Assembly (NCBI RefSeq): GCF_022370635.2
Contig: NZ_CP092362.2
Span: 1,922,001 to 1,986,000 of the forward strand
Direction of reading: 5' to 3'
Length of the DNA stretch: 64,000 nt
Source of the DNA: Mycolicibacterium crocinum
GTDB lineage: Bacteria; Actinomycetota; Actinomycetes; Mycobacteriales; Mycobacteriaceae
The position numbers and the translations under genes were made by a program. The first letter of the stretch is position 1. Every line of letters begins with the position of its first letter. Positions 10,087 to 18,513 of this stretch are shown here, in pieces. The notes beneath the pieces are model-generated. The model did not search any database and had not been told where the DNA came from. It saw nothing but the letters and a program-made list of their open reading frames with translations.

Positions 10087-10575
10087 GTGGCCAAGAATCC
10101 GGACAAGAAACCCGAACGCAAGATCGTCGCCTCCAATCGCAAGGCGCGGCACAACTATTCGATCCTCGACACCTACGAGGCCGGAGTTGTCCTGCAGGGC
10201 ACCGAGGTGAAGAGTCTGCGGGAAGGCCACGCATCGCTGGCCGATGCGTTCGCCACCGTCGACGACGGCGAGATCTGGTTGCGCAATCTGCACATCCCGG
10301 AGTATCACCACGGCACCTGGACCAACCACGCGCCGCGGCGCAATCGCAAGCTGCTGCTGCACCGCAGCCAGATCGACACGCTGGTGGGCAAGATCCGCGA
10401 CGGCAATCTGACCCTGGTGCCGTTGTCGTTGTATTTCTCCGACGGCAAGGTGAAGGTCGAGTTGGCGCTGGCGCGCGGTAAGCAGGCGCACGACAAGCGG
10501 CAGGATCTGGCCAAGCGGGACGCGCAGCGTGAGGTGATCCGGGAGTTGGGCCGCCGGGCCAAGGGCAAGCTCTGA
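10087..10575 (+). CDS. smpB: tmRNA-binding protein SmpB
   Basis: A 162-residue trans-translation factor that binds tmRNA and places it in the ribosomal A site. Hallmarks are [17 protein letters not shown] at the start of the OB-fold, [10 protein letters not shown], and the basic C-terminal tail [21 protein letters not shown]. The GTG at 10087 lies 2 nt after the ftsX stop; longer readings would overlap ftsX. Its RNA partner ssrA is about 4 kb downstream on the same strand, as in other mycobacteria. Confidence 0.97.
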   Translation: MAKNPDKKPERKIVASNRKARHNYSILDTYEAGVVLQGTEVKSLREGHASLADAFATVDDGEIWLRNLHIPEYHHGTWTNHAPRRNRKLLLHRSQIDTLVGKIRDGNLTLVPLSLYFSDGKVKVELALARGKQAHDKRQDLAKRDAQREVIRELGRRAKGKL

Positions 10576-11417
10576 TCGGGATCCTGCTCGCGCTGGCATC
10601 GGCAATCGGTTACGGCGTCAGCGATTTCGTCGGCGGTATCGCGGCGCGACGGGTGGCCGCACTGCGCGTGGTGTTGGTGTCCTATCCGCTGGCGATGGTG
10701 CTGCTCGGGATTCTGGCGCTGATCTTCGGTGGCACGGTGTCGACGCCGGCGGTGGTCTGGGGCCTGCTGTGCGGGGTGAGCCAGGCCTTCGGTGTGTGGT
10801 GGTTCTACGCCGCGCTGGGTGCCGGCCCGATCTCGGTGGTGTCGCCGCTGACCTCGGTGTTGGTGGCCGCGGTACCCGTCAGTGTGGGACTGGCGATGGG
10901 GGAGCGGCCCGGCGTGATCGCGGGGGTGGGCACCGTGCTGGCGCTGATCGCGGTCGTGCTGGTCAGCCGGCAGGCCACCGATGAGGACGTGCGCCCGCAC
11001 AGGTTCACCGCAACCGTGGCATGGCTGACCGTCGGCTCGGGTCTGGCGTTCGGCCTGAATTTCGTCCTGCTGCACCAAGCTCCGGCCGATGCTCACCTGT
11101 GGCCGCTGTTCTTCGCGCGGGTGTCGGCGACGGCGATCGTGCTCGCGGTGGCCGCATTCAGCGGCCATTTCCATGCGCCACGGGGATTTCCGCTGAAGAT
11201 GGCGATATTGGCCGCGTTGTTGGACACCGTCTCCAATGTCGCCACGCTGCTGGCGCTGCAGGCCTCGCTGCTCTCGCTGGCGAGCGTGCTGATGTCGCTC
11301 TATCCGGCGGCTACGGTGCTACTGGCGATCGTGGTGCTGCGTGAGCGGGTCACCCGCTGGCAGGTGCTGGGCATGGTGATGGCGTTGGTCGCCGTCGGGA
11401 TGATCTCGGTCCGCTAG
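10572..11417 (+). CDS. EamA/DMT-superfamily transporter, probable CTG start
   Basis: A 10-helix drug/metabolite transporter with two EamA repeats. The first ATG/GTG in frame is GTG 10653. But the 27 codons before it encode a clear first membrane helix ([20 protein letters not shown], with the typical GxSDFxGG turn). The only start candidate that includes them is CTG 10572, which overlaps the smpB stop as CTGA, like the ATGA couplings elsewhere in this window. The full protein would be about 281 residues. The substrate is unknown. The start is inferred; the reading frame is firm. Confidence 0.8.
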   Translation: MIGILLALASAIGYGVSDFVGGIAARRVAALRVVLVSYPLAMVLLGILALIFGGTVSTPAVVWGLLCGVSQAFGVWWFYAALGAGPISVVSPLTSVLVAAVPVSVGLAMGERPGVIAGVGTVLALIAVVLVSRQATDEDVRPHRFTATVAWLTVGSGLAFGLNFVLLHQAPADAHLWPLFFARVSATAIVLAVAAFSGHFHAPRGFPLKMAILAALLDTVSNVATLLALQASLLSLASVLMSLYPAATVLLAIVVLRERVTRWQVLGMVMALVAVGMISVR

Positions 11418-11576
11418 TGTGCGCCGGAACCGAGGTCAACCCGAACGCCCGACATATGGTCCCAAAGGGGCCGCCCCTGCGCTGAGGCCGACCTCAACGC
11501 GATCTGCCCACGAAACCAACACGTGAGCTTCTGTTACAGCAAATCGTGAGCGGCCGGCATTCCGTTACATCGTCGG

Positions 11577-12758
11577 TTAGCGCAACGTCTCGCTGGGCAC
11601 GTCGTAGCGCTCCTGGTAGGCGCGGACCTGTTCGCGCAATTCCTCGGCGTCGAGTCCGGTATCGGCCCAGGTGTAGCGTTTGCCGCCGCCGTCACCGGGG
11701 TGGGCCGCAAGATGGTCACGCATGCGCTGTTCGGCGACCGGGGTCAATTCGCGACCGAGGCGGTCATAGATCGCGCCGATGGTCGCGAAGGGGTCCTGCA
11801 TGAAGTCGGCGAACCGCACGTTGACGATCCGGTCCTCGCTGATCACGCCGTCGTCCACCCAGGTCATCAGACGGTTGAGGCCCAGGATGTTCTCGGCCGC
11901 GCATTGCCCGGCGGCGCGTTGAACGGTCGCGTTGTCGCTGGCCAGCTTCTGTAGGTGGGCGATCAGCGCGCTGATCGAGGAGATCACCACCAGCGGGTCA
12001 CGGTGCGTCTGGACCAGGATCGCGTCGGGGTATTCGGCCAGCAGCTTGTCCAACGTCCACAGGTGGGCCGGGCTCTTCAGCAGCCACTGGCCGGGCACAC
12101 CGGACTGCAGATGCTGCAGATACTGGCGGTGATAGCGGTAGGCGGCGGCATGGTCGGCGTCGTACATCAGCCACTGCTGATAGCTCGGCAGGCGGTACTG
12201 GGTGGGGAAGATCATGCTGCAGAACGTCCCGCCGGTCATCCGCACGCATTCCTGGCCGCCGCGGGCGCTCATCGGATGGAACTTCATGAAGCCGGGCATC
12301 AGCTGCTCGGTCATCTCCAGTTGCGCCTGGGTCTCATCGATGCGCGGGTCGGTCGCGTACGTGTCGGGTTGGGGGACCGGGAAGGGGTGGTCGACCTCCC
12401 ACGTCAACGGCGGCCGCAGGTCGGGGTCTTGGCTGAGCAGGTCATAGAGGATCGTGGTGCCGGTGCGTGGCTGGCCGAGGATGAAGATCGGCTGTTCGAT
12501 CCGCTCGTCGGCGACCTCGGGATGTTCGGTGCGCCACGCGGTGATTTGCAGGCGATTACGCAGCGGCACAATCACATCCGCGGCGGCGATCTCTACGCCG
12601 AGCGGGGACAGATCAGCCTCGTGGACCAAGCCGTCGACCAGGCGGGAGAGGTTCGCCCGCCAGCCGTCGTCGGCGCCGAAGTCGTCACTGCCGGCCAGCT
12701 CGCAGGCCTGCTCGATGAGCTTGGCCGGATCAAGGCGGGCCTCGACTGCGCTCGTCAC
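11577..12758 (-). CDS. Sulfotransferase-family protein
   Basis: A 393-residue protein of the PAPS-dependent sulfotransferase fold. The 5'-phosphosulfate loop is ILGQPRTGTTILYDLL near residue 95, and a 3'-phosphate-binding segment follows around HRDPLVVISS. Actinobacteria carry many such genes, most with unknown acceptors. It starts at GTG 12758, overlapping the stop of the DUF1214 gene by 4 nt. Longer readings upstream are a shadow of that gene. It is the last gene of a tetR-DUF1214-sulfotransferase operon. Confidence 0.88.
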   Translation of the reverse strand: MTSAVEARLDPAKLIEQACELAGSDDFGADDGWRANLSRLVDGLVHEADLSPLGVEIAAADVIVPLRNRLQITAWRTEHPEVADERIEQPIFILGQPRTGTTILYDLLSQDPDLRPPLTWEVDHPFPVPQPDTYATDPRIDETQAQLEMTEQLMPGFMKFHPMSARGGQECVRMTGGTFCSMIFPTQYRLPSYQQWLMYDADHAAAYRYHRQYLQHLQSGVPGQWLLKSPAHLWTLDKLLAEYPDAILVQTHRDPLVVISSISALIAHLQKLASDNATVQRAAGQCAAENILGLNRLMTWVDDGVISEDRIVNVRFADFMQDPFATIGAIYDRLGRELTPVAEQRMRDHLAAHPGDGGGKRYTWADTGLDAEELREQVRAYQERYDVPSETLR

Positions 12759-13837
12759 TTCTGAACCTCCTTGTCCAGCAGGCGAACTGTCACGTCCGGT
12801 GCGTTGGGGTTGTCCAGCCAGCGAACGACGATGAAACCGCGTCGACGTCCACCGGTGTCCAGCCAGTGGCCCTCGCCGGAGTCTTCGGCGCCGATCGTGA
12901 GCCGGACGTATCCGTCGGGATCGGGATTGACGCCCTTGTTGGTCACCGAGCTGGAGCGTAGCAGCGGCTCCAGGCATTCATGCCAGATACTCTCCAAAGT
13001 CACTGACCAGTAACGGGTTTCAGGAGGACGGAACGTCAGCTGCAGATTCTGGTGTGGCTCGAGTGAGAACATGCCGAGCATGTAGAGGTTGTCGGGCGTG
13101 GTGTTCTCGCCGCCGAGATTCTCCGCGCCCGAGGTGATCAGGATGTTGGGAGTCTCCAACAGGTCGGGACGCACGGTGCGGTGCAAGGTGGTGAGTTTGA
13201 CGATCGTCCAGCCCATCGCGGTGAGCTGCGCCGCCAGCGCCTCGTCGGATAGCGGCGCCGGCGGGGGTGCTTCACCTAGTAACGAGATATCAAGGTGGAC
13301 AGGGATCTCGGTGGCCGGATCGGCGATGTAGTCGCGCACAACGATCGAGGTGGCGTCGTCCGGGATCTCGATGAACTGCGCGCCGTTCAGGTCGTCGTCG
13401 CCCGGACGGGTGGCGGCGAACACGATGTTGAACCGGCCGCCGTCGCCGAGGACCAGATCGCGGTCGGATAGGTAGTTGCTCATCCGGCGTGGGTTCATCC
13501 CAGTGCCGGCCAGAACCTGAAGGCCCAGGTAGGTGGATGTGCCGCGGGTGCCGGTGACGCGATAGGCCCGGTCACCGCTGATCATGGCCAGCGGGTAGGC
13601 GCCGTGCGGGTTGGGTCCGCCAACGAACCGAAACGGGGTGCACATGTCGACGAAGCGCGGATGGTCCGGGTCGATATCCACCGACAGTTCCGTGCAGAGC
13701 GCGATCACGCGGTTGAGCACGCGCAGACCCTCGAGCAGCTCGCGCTCGTCCCGCGCGTCCTCGGTGATCTGGCCGGTCAGGTCGTCGAGGACTTTGCGGA
13801 CGAATCCCCATGCCTCTAGCGACTTTTCGCCACTCAT
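12755..13837 (-). CDS. DUF1214-domain protein
   Basis: A 360-residue protein. Its C-terminal part (LEPHQNLQLTF, ETRYWSVTLESIWHE, ending in a RRGFIVVRWLDNP segment) matches the DUF1214 family, which lacks an assigned reaction. No signal peptide or membrane helix is seen. The ATG at 13837 has GAGGAGCAG upstream; the longer frame to 13966 is a shadow of tetR. It sits between a TetR gene (7 nt upstream) and a sulfotransferase gene (4-nt overlap), which suggests joint action on a hydrophobic substrate. Confidence 0.85.
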   Translation of the reverse strand: MSGEKSLEAWGFVRKVLDDLTGQITEDARDERELLEGLRVLNRVIALCTELSVDIDPDHPRFVDMCTPFRFVGGPNPHGAYPLAMISGDRAYRVTGTRGTSTYLGLQVLAGTGMNPRRMSNYLSDRDLVLGDGGRFNIVFAATRPGDDDLNGAQFIEIPDDATSIVVRDYIADPATEIPVHLDISLLGEAPPPAPLSDEALAAQLTAMGWTIVKLTTLHRTVRPDLLETPNILITSGAENLGGENTTPDNLYMLGMFSLEPHQNLQLTFRPPETRYWSVTLESIWHECLEPLLRSSSVTNKGVNPDPDGYVRLTIGAEDSGEGHWLDTGGRRRGFIVVRWLDNPNAPDVTVRLLDKEVQK

Positions 13838-13844
13838 CTGCTCC

Positions 13845-14435
13845 TCATTCTTTGATCGGGCACGGGGCCATGGAGTTGACCGCGCGGGAGATTCGGTCGG
13901 ACAGTGAGCCGCCGTCGCGGAGCCAGTCGTCGATGGAGATCCGCACCGACGCCATCGCCAGGGCACCGATGAGGCGCGGGCGCGGGTCGTCGACGGTCAG
14001 ATCGGTCAACCGGGGCGCGATCGCCTCGGCGATGGCCGTCTCGAAGTTCAGGTAGCAGAGCAGGGTCCACGCCCGCAGGCTCAGCGAGTCGCGGGTCTGG
14101 CGTTCGACCTCGGCGATGCTGCTCTCGACAACGCTGAAGCCCGGGGTGAGTTCGGCGAACGCGGCGCTGAGTGCGTCGTTGACGGACAGGTCGGCGGGTT
14201 GGCGCCGCAGGGCGTCGGTGATCGCGGCGATCCACGTCGAGGTGAAGCCCTCAGCGACGGCGTACTCCTTGGACTCGAAGTACCGGAAGAACGTCGCGCG
14301 GGCCACGTCGGCCTCGTCGGCGATCTGCTCGACGGTCGTCGCGCTCAGTCCGTTGGCCGACACCAGTCGGGCCGCCGCGGTGGCGATGCGTTCCCGGGTT
14401 CGCTGCCGTTTCCGGACGCGCAGACTTTCAGACAT
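13845..14435 (-). CDS. TetR-family regulator
   Basis: A 196-residue TetR regulator with an N-terminal helix-turn-helix containing DEADVARATFFRYFESKE. It is the first gene of the operon with DUF1214 and the sulfotransferase, so it probably autoregulates them. No clean palindrome is visible directly upstream. The long inverted repeat at 14478-14539 is about 40 bp upstream and is the nearest candidate element. Confidence 0.93.
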   Translation of the reverse strand: MSESLRVRKRQRTRERIATAAARLVSANGLSATTVEQIADEADVARATFFRYFESKEYAVAEGFTSTWIAAITDALRRQPADLSVNDALSAAFAELTPGFSVVESSIAEVERQTRDSLSLRAWTLLCYLNFETAIAEAIAPRLTDLTVDDPRPRLIGALAMASVRISIDDWLRDGGSLSDRISRAVNSMAPCPIKE

Positions 14436-14477
14436 CGTCTCACTGTAGACAGAGTCTCATTTTCTGTGGCGAATTCG

Positions 14478-14539
14478 CGCCGAACGTCACCCCAGAGTCA
14501 CGTTCGATGCCCAGCGTGACTCTGGAGTGACGCTCGGCG
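14478..14539. repeat. Long inverted repeat, 25-nt arms with 12-nt loop
   Basis: Arms 14478-14502 and 14515-14539 pair at 23 of 25 positions; the central 18 nt (CGTCACcCCAGAGTCACG) pair at all but one. There is no T-tract, so it is not a classical intrinsic terminator. It may be a dispersed palindromic element or an RNA hairpin between tetR and ssrA. I saw no second copy in this window. Confidence 0.75.
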
Positions 14540-14589
14540 AGTCAGGGGGCGCGGGATTAATCCACTTCAGTTCGCGGTTGCAACTCGCG

Positions 14590-14595
14590 TACCAT
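14590..14595 (+). promoter_or_regulatory. ssrA: Putative -10 box of ssrA
   Basis: TACCAT fits TANNNT, with TTCAGT (14566-14571) 18 bp upstream as a weak -35. It would start transcription near 14602, giving a 5' leader of about 27 nt before mature tmRNA. Confidence 0.4.
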
Positions 14596-14602
14596 TGAAT
14601 GT

Positions 14603-14621
14603 CCGGCCGAACCTCGGCCGG
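14603..14621 (+). other. Hairpin in the pre-tmRNA 5' leader
   Basis: CCGGCCGA-ACC-TCGGCCGG is a perfect 8-bp stem with a 3-nt loop. It ends 7 nt before the mature tmRNA 5' end. If transcription begins at the proposed promoter, this hairpin forms the extreme 5' end of the precursor and would lie beside the RNase P cleavage point. Confidence 0.6.
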
Positions 14622-14628
14622 GATGCGA

Positions 14629-14993
14629 GGGGCTGAACGGTTTCGACTTCGCGCATCGAATCAAGGGAAGCGTGCCGGTGCAGGCAAGAGACCACCGTAA
14701 GCGTCGTTGCAACCAATTAAGCGCCGATTCCAATCAGCGCGATTACGCTCTCGCTGCCTAAGCGAAGCTAATCCGTCAGACCGGGAGGGCCCTCGGCCCG
14801 GACCCTGGCGTCATCTAGAGGGACCCACCCACGGGTTCGGTCGCGGGACCCGTGGGGACATCAAACAGCGACTGGGATCGTCATCCTGACTCGTTCGCAT
14901 GATCAGGAGATCCGAGTAGAGGCGAGGTGGACTGCGCACGGAGAAGCCTTGAGGGAATGCCGTAGGACCCGGGTTCAATTCCCGGCAGCTCCA
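14629..14993 (+). ncRNA. ssrA: Transfer-messenger RNA (tmRNA)
   Basis: The molecule opens with GGGGCTGAACGGTTTCGAC and closes with the T-arm GGTTCAATTCCCGGCAGCTCC. The 5' GGGGCT pairs with the 3' AGCTCC to form the tRNA-like acceptor stem (one G-U pair), with discriminator A at 14993. CCA is not encoded and must be added. The tag reading frame is 14723-14761 and encodes ADSNQRDYALAA then TAA, resuming at GCC. The Tyr-Ala-Leu-Ala-Ala end is the usual proteolysis signal. The length of about 365 nt suits mycobacteria. It works with smpB upstream. Confidence 0.96.
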
Positions 14994-14998
14994 CAACT

Positions 14999-15030
14999 AA
15001 GCGGGCCAGGCCGAAAGGCCTGGCCCGCTT
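14999..15030. terminator. Strong intrinsic terminator after ssrA
   Basis: AAGCGGGCCAGGCC and GGCCTGGCCCGCTT form a perfect 14-bp stem around a GAAA tetraloop. It sits 5 nt after mature tmRNA and 8 nt before the end of the convergent YhgE/Pip gene, so it can serve both strands. The trailing tract is only weakly T-rich, as is common in mycobacteria. Confidence 0.9.
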
Positions 15031-15038
15031 CGTTCTCA

Positions 15039-16985
15039 TCACATCTTGACCGTCGGCACCAGCCGGGTGAGGTTCCACAACTGGTTGCGCCGGGCCGCCA
15101 GCGAGGTCAGCAGCATCGACCCCAACCACAGCGCGACCATGAAGATCAGCGCCTGCCACAGCCGACCGTCGATGCCGCCGAGGATCAATTGCCGTAGCCC
15201 GTTGACGCCGTAGGTCATCGGGTCGAGCCGGTGCAGAGACTGGAACGGCTTGGTGGTGGTCTCGACCGGATACAGCCCGCCGGCGCTGACCAGTTGCAGC
15301 ATCAGCAGCGTCATCAGCAGCACCTTGCCCAACACCGGGCCGAGCAGGGCGCTGATGGCCTGTGCCACCGCGATAAAGGCGCAGGAAGCCAGGATCATGA
15401 AGCCCAGCATCGCCACCGGATGTTCGGCGTGCACGTGCAGGGCGAAGCGCACGACGCCGTACAGGATCACGGCCTGGGGGATTCCGATCATGACCGCGGG
15501 CAGGTAACTGGCCAGCGTGACGCGGATCGGGCTGATCTCCGCTGCGATGGCACGGTTTTGCAGCGGTCGGAACGCCATCCACAACAGCATGGCGCCGAAG
15601 AACAGCGCGAGTGTGAGGAAGAACGGTGCCATACCGGTGCCGAAGTTCGGCGCCGAATTCTCGTGCGAACTTGTCAGCTGAACCGGACCACCGATCGCCT
15701 CGGCGATGGCGTCCTTCTGCTGTGGAGTCCAGTCTGGGACCTTCTGCGCGCCATCGGACAGCTTGGTCGCCAGCTCGTTCGATCCGGAACTCAACTGTGC
15801 CGTGCCGGATTTCAGCTGCCGGGCGCCGTCATCGAGTTTGACGATGCCGGCGTTGAGCTGTGCATTGCCCGACGCCACCTGCCGGGCGCCGTCGCGCAGT
15901 TGGTTGAGCTTGTCGGTGAGTTCTCTACCCTTGGCCGAGATATCGCTCAGCGCGGAACCGACGGGACCGCCCGCATCGGCTGCAGCACGTGCCTTGTCGA
16001 GCTTGGCCTGGATGTCCGGGGTCCGCTGGTGGGCCAGCAGCTGGTCGCGGGTATCGCGCAGTTTTCCGGTGGCGATCACCGACACCGAATCCTGGTTGGC
16101 GGACAGGCTGTCGATGATCGAGGTCAACGACTGGGCGGCAGCGTCTTGGGCTCCCGTGATGGTGTCGAGTTCGGTGGACGCCTGCGTCAGCGCCGACGAG
16201 CTGTCCTGTACCTGGCCGTTGACCTGATCGCTTTGGGTGCTGATCTGAGCCACCAGGTTGGTCATCTTGAGTAGGGGATCGGTGGCGGTGTTGATGCCGT
16301 CGGACAGGGTGCGGGAGCCGGCCGCCAGTTCCGCGGATCCGCTACGCGCGCTATCGAGGCCGGCCACCAACTGGCTTGCGCCCGTGTCGAGTTGGGCTGC
16401 GCCGTCGGAGAGTTGTCGGGCTCCGTCCGCTGCCTGTTTGATCCCCGTCCCCGACGTCGTGATCACCGACAGCACCTGGTTGACCGCCTGCCCGGAGATC
16501 CTGGTCGATACGGCGTTGAGTACCTGCTCTATCGCGGTGCGGCCGATGCTCGACGAGATGTAGTTGTTCGCGTCGTTGTATTCGGCGATCAGCTGTGCCT
16601 TGCGGGGATTGCCGGTAGTGGGCGAAGCGATGGCCTCGCTGAAGTCCGGTGGCAATTCCAGCATGAAGTAGTACTTGCCGTGCGCGACCCCGTCGCGTGC
16701 CTCGGCATCGTCGACAAGGTGCCAGTCCAGGCTTGCGTCGTCGGTGAGACTGTCGGCGATCTGGGTGCCGACGTTCATCGGCTCACCGGACACTGTGGTG
16801 CCCCGGTCCGAATTGACCAGTGCCACAGGGAGCTTATTCACATGTCCGAACGGATCCCAGTACGCCCAGAGATACAGCGCACCGTAGGACAGCGGCATCA
16901 ACATCAAGACGACGATGGCGATCCGCGTCATCCGATTTCGGGCGAAGCGTTTGATCTCCGACCCCAGGGCAAGTCCGCCCACCAT
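15039..16985 (-). CDS. YhgE/Pip-domain membrane protein (ABC-2-like exporter subunit)
   Basis: A 648-residue membrane protein. One helix near residues 20-42 is followed by a Pip-type extracellular domain (PVALVNSDRGTTVSGEPMNVG). A long coiled, Ala/Ser/Asp-rich region follows with repeated LSDGAxQL and LxxGAxQLxSG heptad-like units. About five C-terminal helices close the protein. This is the architecture of YhgE/Pip proteins related to the ABC-2 permeases and to phage-infection and type VII-associated factors. It forms an operon with the degenerate ATPase upstream (4 nt between stop and start), divergent from a TetR gene. Export of an envelope component is inferred. Confidence 0.88.
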   Translation of the reverse strand: MVGGLALGSEIKRFARNRMTRIAIVVLMLMPLSYGALYLWAYWDPFGHVNKLPVALVNSDRGTTVSGEPMNVGTQIADSLTDDASLDWHLVDDAEARDGVAHGKYYFMLELPPDFSEAIASPTTGNPRKAQLIAEYNDANNYISSSIGRTAIEQVLNAVSTRISGQAVNQVLSVITTSGTGIKQAADGARQLSDGAAQLDTGASQLVAGLDSARSGSAELAAGSRTLSDGINTATDPLLKMTNLVAQISTQSDQVNGQVQDSSSALTQASTELDTITGAQDAAAQSLTSIIDSLSANQDSVSVIATGKLRDTRDQLLAHQRTPDIQAKLDKARAAADAGGPVGSALSDISAKGRELTDKLNQLRDGARQVASGNAQLNAGIVKLDDGARQLKSGTAQLSSGSNELATKLSDGAQKVPDWTPQQKDAIAEAIGGPVQLTSSHENSAPNFGTGMAPFFLTLALFFGAMLLWMAFRPLQNRAIAAEISPIRVTLASYLPAVMIGIPQAVILYGVVRFALHVHAEHPVAMLGFMILASCAFIAVAQAISALLGPVLGKVLLMTLLMLQLVSAGGLYPVETTTKPFQSLHRLDPMTYGVNGLRQLILGGIDGRLWQALIFMVALWLGSMLLTSLAARRNQLWNLTRLVPTVKM

Positions 16986-16989
16986 CTCC

Positions 16990-17688
16990 TCAGTCCTTTC
17001 CCGCAGTGTTCGGGATGTGTATGTCGTGCTCGGGTGCCTCGTCGCCGAGCGAATTCGTCACGCCCACAACGACCAGCCGGTCGGCGGCAATGGCGCCAAG
17101 GCGTTGCGCGGCCTGCGCCCGTCGTCCGCTGTCACGGACCTGTTCGAGATCACCGACCACCAGGACCGGTCGGTCCGAGCACAGCGCCAGGGCGATCTGC
17201 AGCAGGAATATCTCCAGGTCGCCCAGGTCGCCGAGGTAGTCGGTCGGCGCCGGACGTTCGATATCTCCGAACGCTAGGGCCAGCACGTCCCGGTCGGCAT
17301 GGGCACTCGACCGCCGGAACAGGGGAGCGAGCCAGCGGCGCTGCTCGGTCACGACAGTTCCCACGGTGACGGCCTCGTCCAGATCGTCGATGTCTGCGAA
17401 GGCCGCTATCGCGCAGTGCCTTCGGATGGCCCGCGGTGCGGTGTCGCCGAACACGGCGACGGTGCCGGCGCTGGGCTTGAGCCGGCCGGCCAGGGTGAGT
17501 AGCAGTGCCTTCTGGCTGTGGCCACCGGGCATGTGCACTGCGTGCAGGCCATGGTCCAGGGTGAGGTCGACGTCGCTGAACAGCGGGCCGTGCTCGCCGT
17601 TGAACGTCAACCCGCGCGCCACGATGATCGCGTCGCCGTCATCGCCGGGCTGTACCTGCGGTGCGGGTACTGCAGCACCTCGGCTCAT
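16990..17688 (-). CDS. Degenerate ABC-transporter ATPase-like protein
   Basis: A 232-residue protein with the overall order of an ABC nucleotide-binding domain (GLTFNGEHGPLFSDVDLTLDHG, then the P-loop region, then a Walker-B-like strand). Its key motifs are eroded. The P-loop reads MPGGHSQKALLLTLAG instead of GxxGxGKST but retains one Lys. No LSGGQ signature is found; LGDLGDLEIFLLQIALAL stands in its place. Walker B ends VLVVGDLEQ. It may bind nucleotide weakly or act structurally with the YhgE/Pip protein that follows. The continuous frame and good codon use argue that it is under selection rather than decaying. Confidence 0.75.
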   Translation of the reverse strand: MSRGAAVPAPQVQPGDDGDAIIVARGLTFNGEHGPLFSDVDLTLDHGLHAVHMPGGHSQKALLLTLAGRLKPSAGTVAVFGDTAPRAIRRHCAIAAFADIDDLDEAVTVGTVVTEQRRWLAPLFRRSSAHADRDVLALAFGDIERPAPTDYLGDLGDLEIFLLQIALALCSDRPVLVVGDLEQVRDSGRRAQAAQRLGAIAADRLVVVGVTNSLGDEAPEHDIHIPNTAGKD

Positions 17689-17711
17689 GGTGTCCCTCCT
17701 GGCTTGCCGTC

Positions 17712-17760
17712 TCGATGCATCGATGATTCAATACGATATGCATTCAATACGGAATGTATC
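17712..17760. promoter_or_regulatory. Candidate TetR operator region (palindrome plus direct repeats)
   Basis: The divergent promoter region holds a perfect 12-bp palindrome TCGATGCATCGA (17712-17723). It also holds two copies of ATTCAATACG at 17726-17735 and 17742-17751, and an inverted repeat CATTC-N6-GAATG (17741-17756) flanked by GATA and TATC. The region is AT-rich against its surroundings and lies between the ATPase start (17688) and the tetR start (17782). Confidence 0.6.
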
Positions 17761-17781
17761 GAGTCGGAAGGGCTATTTGCG

Positions 17782-18393
17782 GTGAAGGTCACAGAAGCGC
17801 GGACAACCCGCCGGCGCACCAACACCCGGGCCCGGTTGATCGAGGCCACTGACGAGCTCATTCGGGCCAGCGGCCGGACGTGGTTCTCCGTCGAGGAGGT
17901 GTGTCGGGCGGCCGGCTTCACCCGTGGGGCCTTCTACTCCAGCTACGACACCATGGAGGACTTACTTTTCGAGGTGTACGAACACCAGAACGATGCCCTC
18001 GTCGAGCGATTGCGCAGCACGGCCGAACCAATGCTGCAAACCACCGGCGGTCTCCAGACCGACAGTGTGGTACGGCAATTGCTGAAGGCGGGTGTGGCCG
18101 ATCAACCGCGGATCGCCCTGCACGCCGCCTTGGTGGCTCGCGCGGCCCATCAGCCTGAGATCGCCCATGCCCTGGACGCCCAAGTCGAACGGTTGCGTGA
18201 CGGCCTGCAGGGGATATTCGTCGCCCTGATCGCCAAAACCGGCCGGACGATGACCGTTACACCGGAGGCGTTCACCCGCGCGCTGATGGCCGCCCAGGCC
18301 GGCGCCTCGGGTCAGTTTCTCAGCGACCGCGCCGCCACCGAGGAAGTTCGCTATCTCACCGCGCTGGCCGTCGTCGAAGGACTATCCGCCTGA
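17782..18393 (+). CDS. TetR-family regulator
   Basis: A 203-residue TetR regulator starting at GTG 17782, the point where homology-like sequence begins (VKVTEARTTRRRTNTRARL). The HTH contains RAAGFTRGAFYSSYDTMEDL. It is divergent from the ATPase/YhgE operon across a repeat-rich 93-bp region, making that operon its probable target. Upstream readings of the frame are a shadow of the ATPase gene. Confidence 0.92.
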   Translation: MKVTEARTTRRRTNTRARLIEATDELIRASGRTWFSVEEVCRAAGFTRGAFYSSYDTMEDLLFEVYEHQNDALVERLRSTAEPMLQTTGGLQTDSVVRQLLKAGVADQPRIALHAALVARAAHQPEIAHALDAQVERLRDGLQGIFVALIAKTGRTMTVTPEAFTRALMAAQAGASGQFLSDRAATEEVRYLTALAVVEGLSA

Positions 18394-18513
18394 CGACGGT
18401 GTGCAGGTCAGGAAGCAATTTGCAGAAATCTTTCTTTGCTGTCAATAAATGACACCAGGACGTTCGCGACACCCTCCCAGCTCATTCGGCTGAAGAAGGG
18501 GTTAGATTGAAGC

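Noticed and set aside
14881..15582. Minus-strand frame containing LPGIEPGSYG that looks like a database-familiar protein
   Set aside because: It is the reverse of the tmRNA 3' end plus a shadow of the YhgE/Pip gene. This tRNA/tmRNA antisense string is a known source of spurious protein calls.
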